64,000 bases of DNA from Rhodococcus sp. Leaf278 (GTDB lineage Bacteria; Actinomycetota; Actinomycetes; Mycobacteriales; Mycobacteriaceae): NCBI RefSeq assembly GCF_001426085.1, contig NZ_LMRR01000004.1, forward strand, positions 221,982 to 285,981. Direction: 5' to 3'. Below, one piece after another: positions 62,085 to 64,000 of the stretch. The translations under genes were made by a program, and so were the position numbers. Each line of letters starts with the position of its first letter. Positions within the stretch are counted from its first letter, which is position 1. The notes under the pieces were generated by a model. It saw only the letters and a list, made by a program, of their open reading frames with translations. It made no database searches and had not been told where the DNA came from.

Positions 62085-63359
62085 GTGAGTGAGAACATCA
62101 TCGACGAAATGACCTGGCGCGGACTGATCGCGCAGTCCACCGATGTGGACGCGCTGAGGAAGGCGACGTCCGAGGGTCCGATCACGCTGTATTCCGGTTT
62201 CGATCCGACCGGTCCGTCGCTGCACGCCGGGCACTTGGTGCCGTTGCTCGCTCTCAAGCGGTTTCAGCGGGCCGGACATCGGCCGATCATTCTTGCCGGC
62301 GGAGCGACGGGACTGATCGGTGACCCTCGCGACGTGGGGGAGCGGACCATGAATTCTCCCGAGGTCGTCACCGAGTGGGCAACGCGAATTCGAGGTCAGC
62401 TGGAGCGTTTCGTCGACTTGGACGACAGCCCCACGGGTGCGGTGGTGGTGAACAATTTGTCGTGGACGGGCGAGCTGTCCGCCATCGATTTTCTGCGCAA
62501 TATCGGCAAGCATTTCTCGATCAACGTGATGCTCGCCCGCGAGACGGTCAAGAACAGGCTCGAGAGCGACGGAATGTCGTACACCGAGTTCAGCTACATG
62601 CTGTTGCAGGCCAACGACTACGTACAGCTTCGCCGTGAGTACGGCTGCAGTCTTCAGATCGGTGGCTCCGATCAGTGGGGCAACATCATTGCCGGTGTGG
62701 AACTGAACAGACGCCAGGATGCCGAGTCGGTCCACGCAATGACCGTTCCCCTGGTCACCTCTGCCGACGGCAAGAAGTTCGGCAAATCCACCGGTGGCGG
62801 CAGCCTGTGGCTCGACCCGGAGATGACGAGCCCGTATGCCTGGTACCAGTACTTCGTCAATACCGGTGACGCGGACGTCGTGAAGTACCTGCGTTGGTTC
62901 ACATTCCTTTCGAAAGAGGAGTTGGCCGAACTCGAAGTCGCCACTTCGGAGCGTCCGCACGCGCGCGAAGCACAAAAGCGTCTCGCCGCGGAAATGACCA
63001 CCCTCGTACACGGGGAAGAGTCGACTCGATCGGTCGAACTCGCCAGTCAGGCACTTTTCGGACGTGCAGAACTGGCAGAACTCGACGAGAAGACTCTCGC
63101 CGCCGCGTTGCAGGAAGCATCTGTGGCCGACATCGAAGTCGGTGCTCCGAAGACCATTGTGGATCTGCTTGTCGCCACGGGACTGAGCGACAGCAAAGGC
63201 GCGGCTCGGCGTGCGGTCAAGGAGGGCGGCGCATCGGTCAACAACGTCAAGATTTCCGACGAGGACTGGACGCCCACCGCAGACGATCTACTGCACGGAC
63301 GGTGGCTGGTGGTTCGACGCGGAAAACGGAACTTCGCCGGCGCGCGGATCTCGAGCTAG
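62085..63359 (+). CDS. tyrS: Tyrosyl-tRNA synthetase
   Basis: A 424-residue class I synthetase. The HIGH motif is HAGH in [14 protein letters not shown], the KMSKS counterpart is KFGKS in [14 protein letters not shown], and tyrosine contacts are in [20 protein letters not shown] and [16 protein letters not shown]-terminal S4 RNA-binding domain ([20 protein letters not shown]) completes it. GGGAGGA lies about 8 nt before the GTG at 62085; the 42-residue in-frame extension overlaps mpg and is rejected. The rRNA operon begins downstream. Confidence 0.96.
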   Translation: MSENIIDEMTWRGLIAQSTDVDALRKATSEGPITLYSGFDPTGPSLHAGHLVPLLALKRFQRAGHRPIILAGGATGLIGDPRDVGERTMNSPEVVTEWATRIRGQLERFVDLDDSPTGAVVVNNLSWTGELSAIDFLRNIGKHFSINVMLARETVKNRLESDGMSYTEFSYMLLQANDYVQLRREYGCSLQIGGSDQWGNIIAGVELNRRQDAESVHAMTVPLVTSADGKKFGKSTGGGSLWLDPEMTSPYAWYQYFVNTGDADVVKYLRWFTFLSKEELAELEVATSERPHAREAQKRLAAEMTTLVHGEESTRSVELASQALFGRAELAELDEKTLAAALQEASVADIEVGAPKTIVDLLVATGLSDSKGAARRAVKEGGASVNNVKISDEDWTPTADDLLHGRWLVVRRGKRNFAGARISS

Positions 63360-63482
63360 CTTCGCGCGTTGTCAGTGGCCGGAGTCACATCCATGTAATT
63401 TGGTTACGACGCCTGTCAGGTGGGTAATTGGACAGTTGCGACCAGGCTGTTCACACGATTCGCGTGTGGACGACCTGGGGAT

Positions 63483-63511
63483 TTGACGCGTTGTTATCCG
63501 GGGCGTAACTT
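63483..63511 (+). promoter_or_regulatory. rRNA operon promoter P1 (candidate)
   Basis: TTGACG (63483-63488), 17-nt spacer, TAACTT (63506-63511). It fits a strong housekeeping sigma promoter. It stands 430 bp ahead of the 16S start. Confidence 0.65.
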
Positions 63512-63633
63512 TGTCCAGGTCAGAGCGACACGGACGCCAGCCCAGACCGCAAGGCCTGAGCGAAGCGGAGTTCGCTTTCGACGACATGGAGAGTGGAGCC
63601 GCAAGGTTCGACTTCCCTGGATGAGAAGCCAGT

Positions 63634-63663
63634 TTGACTGTGCTCGATCATCTGATCTAAGCT
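63634..63663 (+). promoter_or_regulatory. rRNA operon promoter P2 (candidate)
   Basis: TTGACT (63634-63639), 18-nt spacer, TAAGCT (63658-63663). It closely resembles mycobacterial rrn promoters. The 582-bp gap 63360-63941 holds these two promoters, the boxA-like site and processed leader, with no gene. Confidence 0.75.
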
Positions 63664-63720
63664 GGAACGGTTGCCCCGGACATCTACGAGCATCTGCTCG
63701 TTGGTGAATGGTGTGTGCGT

Positions 63721-63735
63721 GTTCTTTGAGAACTC
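63721..63735 (+). promoter_or_regulatory. boxA-like antitermination element of the rRNA leader
   Basis: GTTCTTTGAGAACTC, with the TTCTTTGA core seen in leaders and spacers of actinobacterial rRNA operons and bound by NusB/NusE in known systems. It also forms a small inverted repeat (GTTCT/AGAAC). Confidence 0.6.
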
Positions 63736-63941
63736 AACAGTGTGTCGATGAATGTCAGTGCCGAAATTTTTGTTTTGGTGAAAGCATTCGATGTATCAGC
63801 CATCCGCTTGTGGTGGTTGTTGTCGGGTGTTGTTCGAAAATGCTAGTTGAGTTTTTTTGCTAGTGATTTGACTTGATGTCTTTGACTGATTCGCAATGTC
63901 CTGCCTCTTTTCTGGGGTGGGTGTTGTTGTTTCGCAGGTCT

Positions 63942-64000
63942 TTTACGGAGAGTTTGATCCTGGCTCAGGACGAACGCTGGCGGCGTGCTTAACACATGCA
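63942..64000 (+). rRNA. 16S ribosomal RNA, 5' end (partial)
   Basis: The universal 16S start (AGAGTTTGATCCTGGCTCAG at 63950-63969, then GACGAACGCTGGCGGCGTGC) is present. The gene runs off the window after about 59 nt. The exact mature 5' end is estimated from related actinobacteria. Confidence 0.97.

Overview
The window is high-GC actinobacterial chromosome. Gene content (mycobacterial-type RpsA, PdtaR, CoaE-GrpB fusion, an Rv1683-like lipid protein), frequent GTG starts, TAnnnT -10 boxes and gene order point to a mycolic-acid-containing actinomycete, most likely Rhodococcus. The order pyk, tesB, pdtaR, polA, rpsA, coaE, uvrB, universal stress protein, MBL hydrolase, uvrA, infC-rpmI-rplT, pheST, argCJBDFRGH, Rv1683-like, mpg, tyrS resembles, as I recall it, the Rv1617-Rv1689 stretch of Mycobacterium tuberculosis, with local insertions. 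Genus assignment is inference; only about 59 nt of 16S rRNA are present.

Layout. 1-4.7 kb: glutamate synthase end (gltB, gltD), pyruvate kinase, thioesterase and a mismatch DNA glycosylase. 4.7-8.5 kb: accessory block with an NmrA/DUF1772 pair facing an AraC regulator, a small ORF coupled to an ABC-like ATPase, and a tRNA with CAA anticodon. 8.5-15.1 kb: pdtaR, then a branched-chain amino-acid-type ABC transporter whose binding-protein gene (livK) converges on livHMGF. 15.3-28.5 kb: polA, thioredoxin, a GlxA-type regulator, a 2H phosphoesterase, an isopropylmalate dehydrogenase-like enzyme, a methyltransferase, rpsA, coaE, a DUF402 protein and uvrB. 28.5-38.3 kb: accessory genes, including a membrane alpha/beta-hydrolase fused to an ABC ATPase, a HelD-type RNA polymerase factor and a DoxX protein with about sixteen 11-residue repeats. 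38.3-48.5 kb: uvrA, the infC-rpmI-rplT operon with a long leader, an rRNA methyltransferase and pheST. 48.5-57.7 kb: the full arginine cluster with its repressor. 57.7-63.4 kb: lipid-related fusion protein, Trm112-like protein, MPG glycosylase and tyrS. 63.4-64 kb: rRNA operon promoters, leader and start of 16S rRNA.

How it fits together. Three repair genes (uvrB, uvrA, polA) carry upstream sequences fitting the mycobacterial LexA-independent damage promoter (RecA-NDp/PafBC, TTGTCRGTG-N8-TAnnnT). The argCJBDFR genes overlap by 4 bp each, so the repressor is co-translated with its targets, and the promoter looks leaderless with a candidate ARG box over the -10. infC appears to start at ATC behind a strong Shine-Dalgarno and a terminator-like leader hairpin. 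The most unusual protein architectures are the hydrolase-ABC fusion (30.3-33.1 kb), the DoxX/11-mer protein (36.3-37.5 kb) and a LivH permease preceded by a secreted beta-sandwich domain (13.8-15.1 kb). Nothing resembling a prophage, insertion sequence or CRISPR array was seen.
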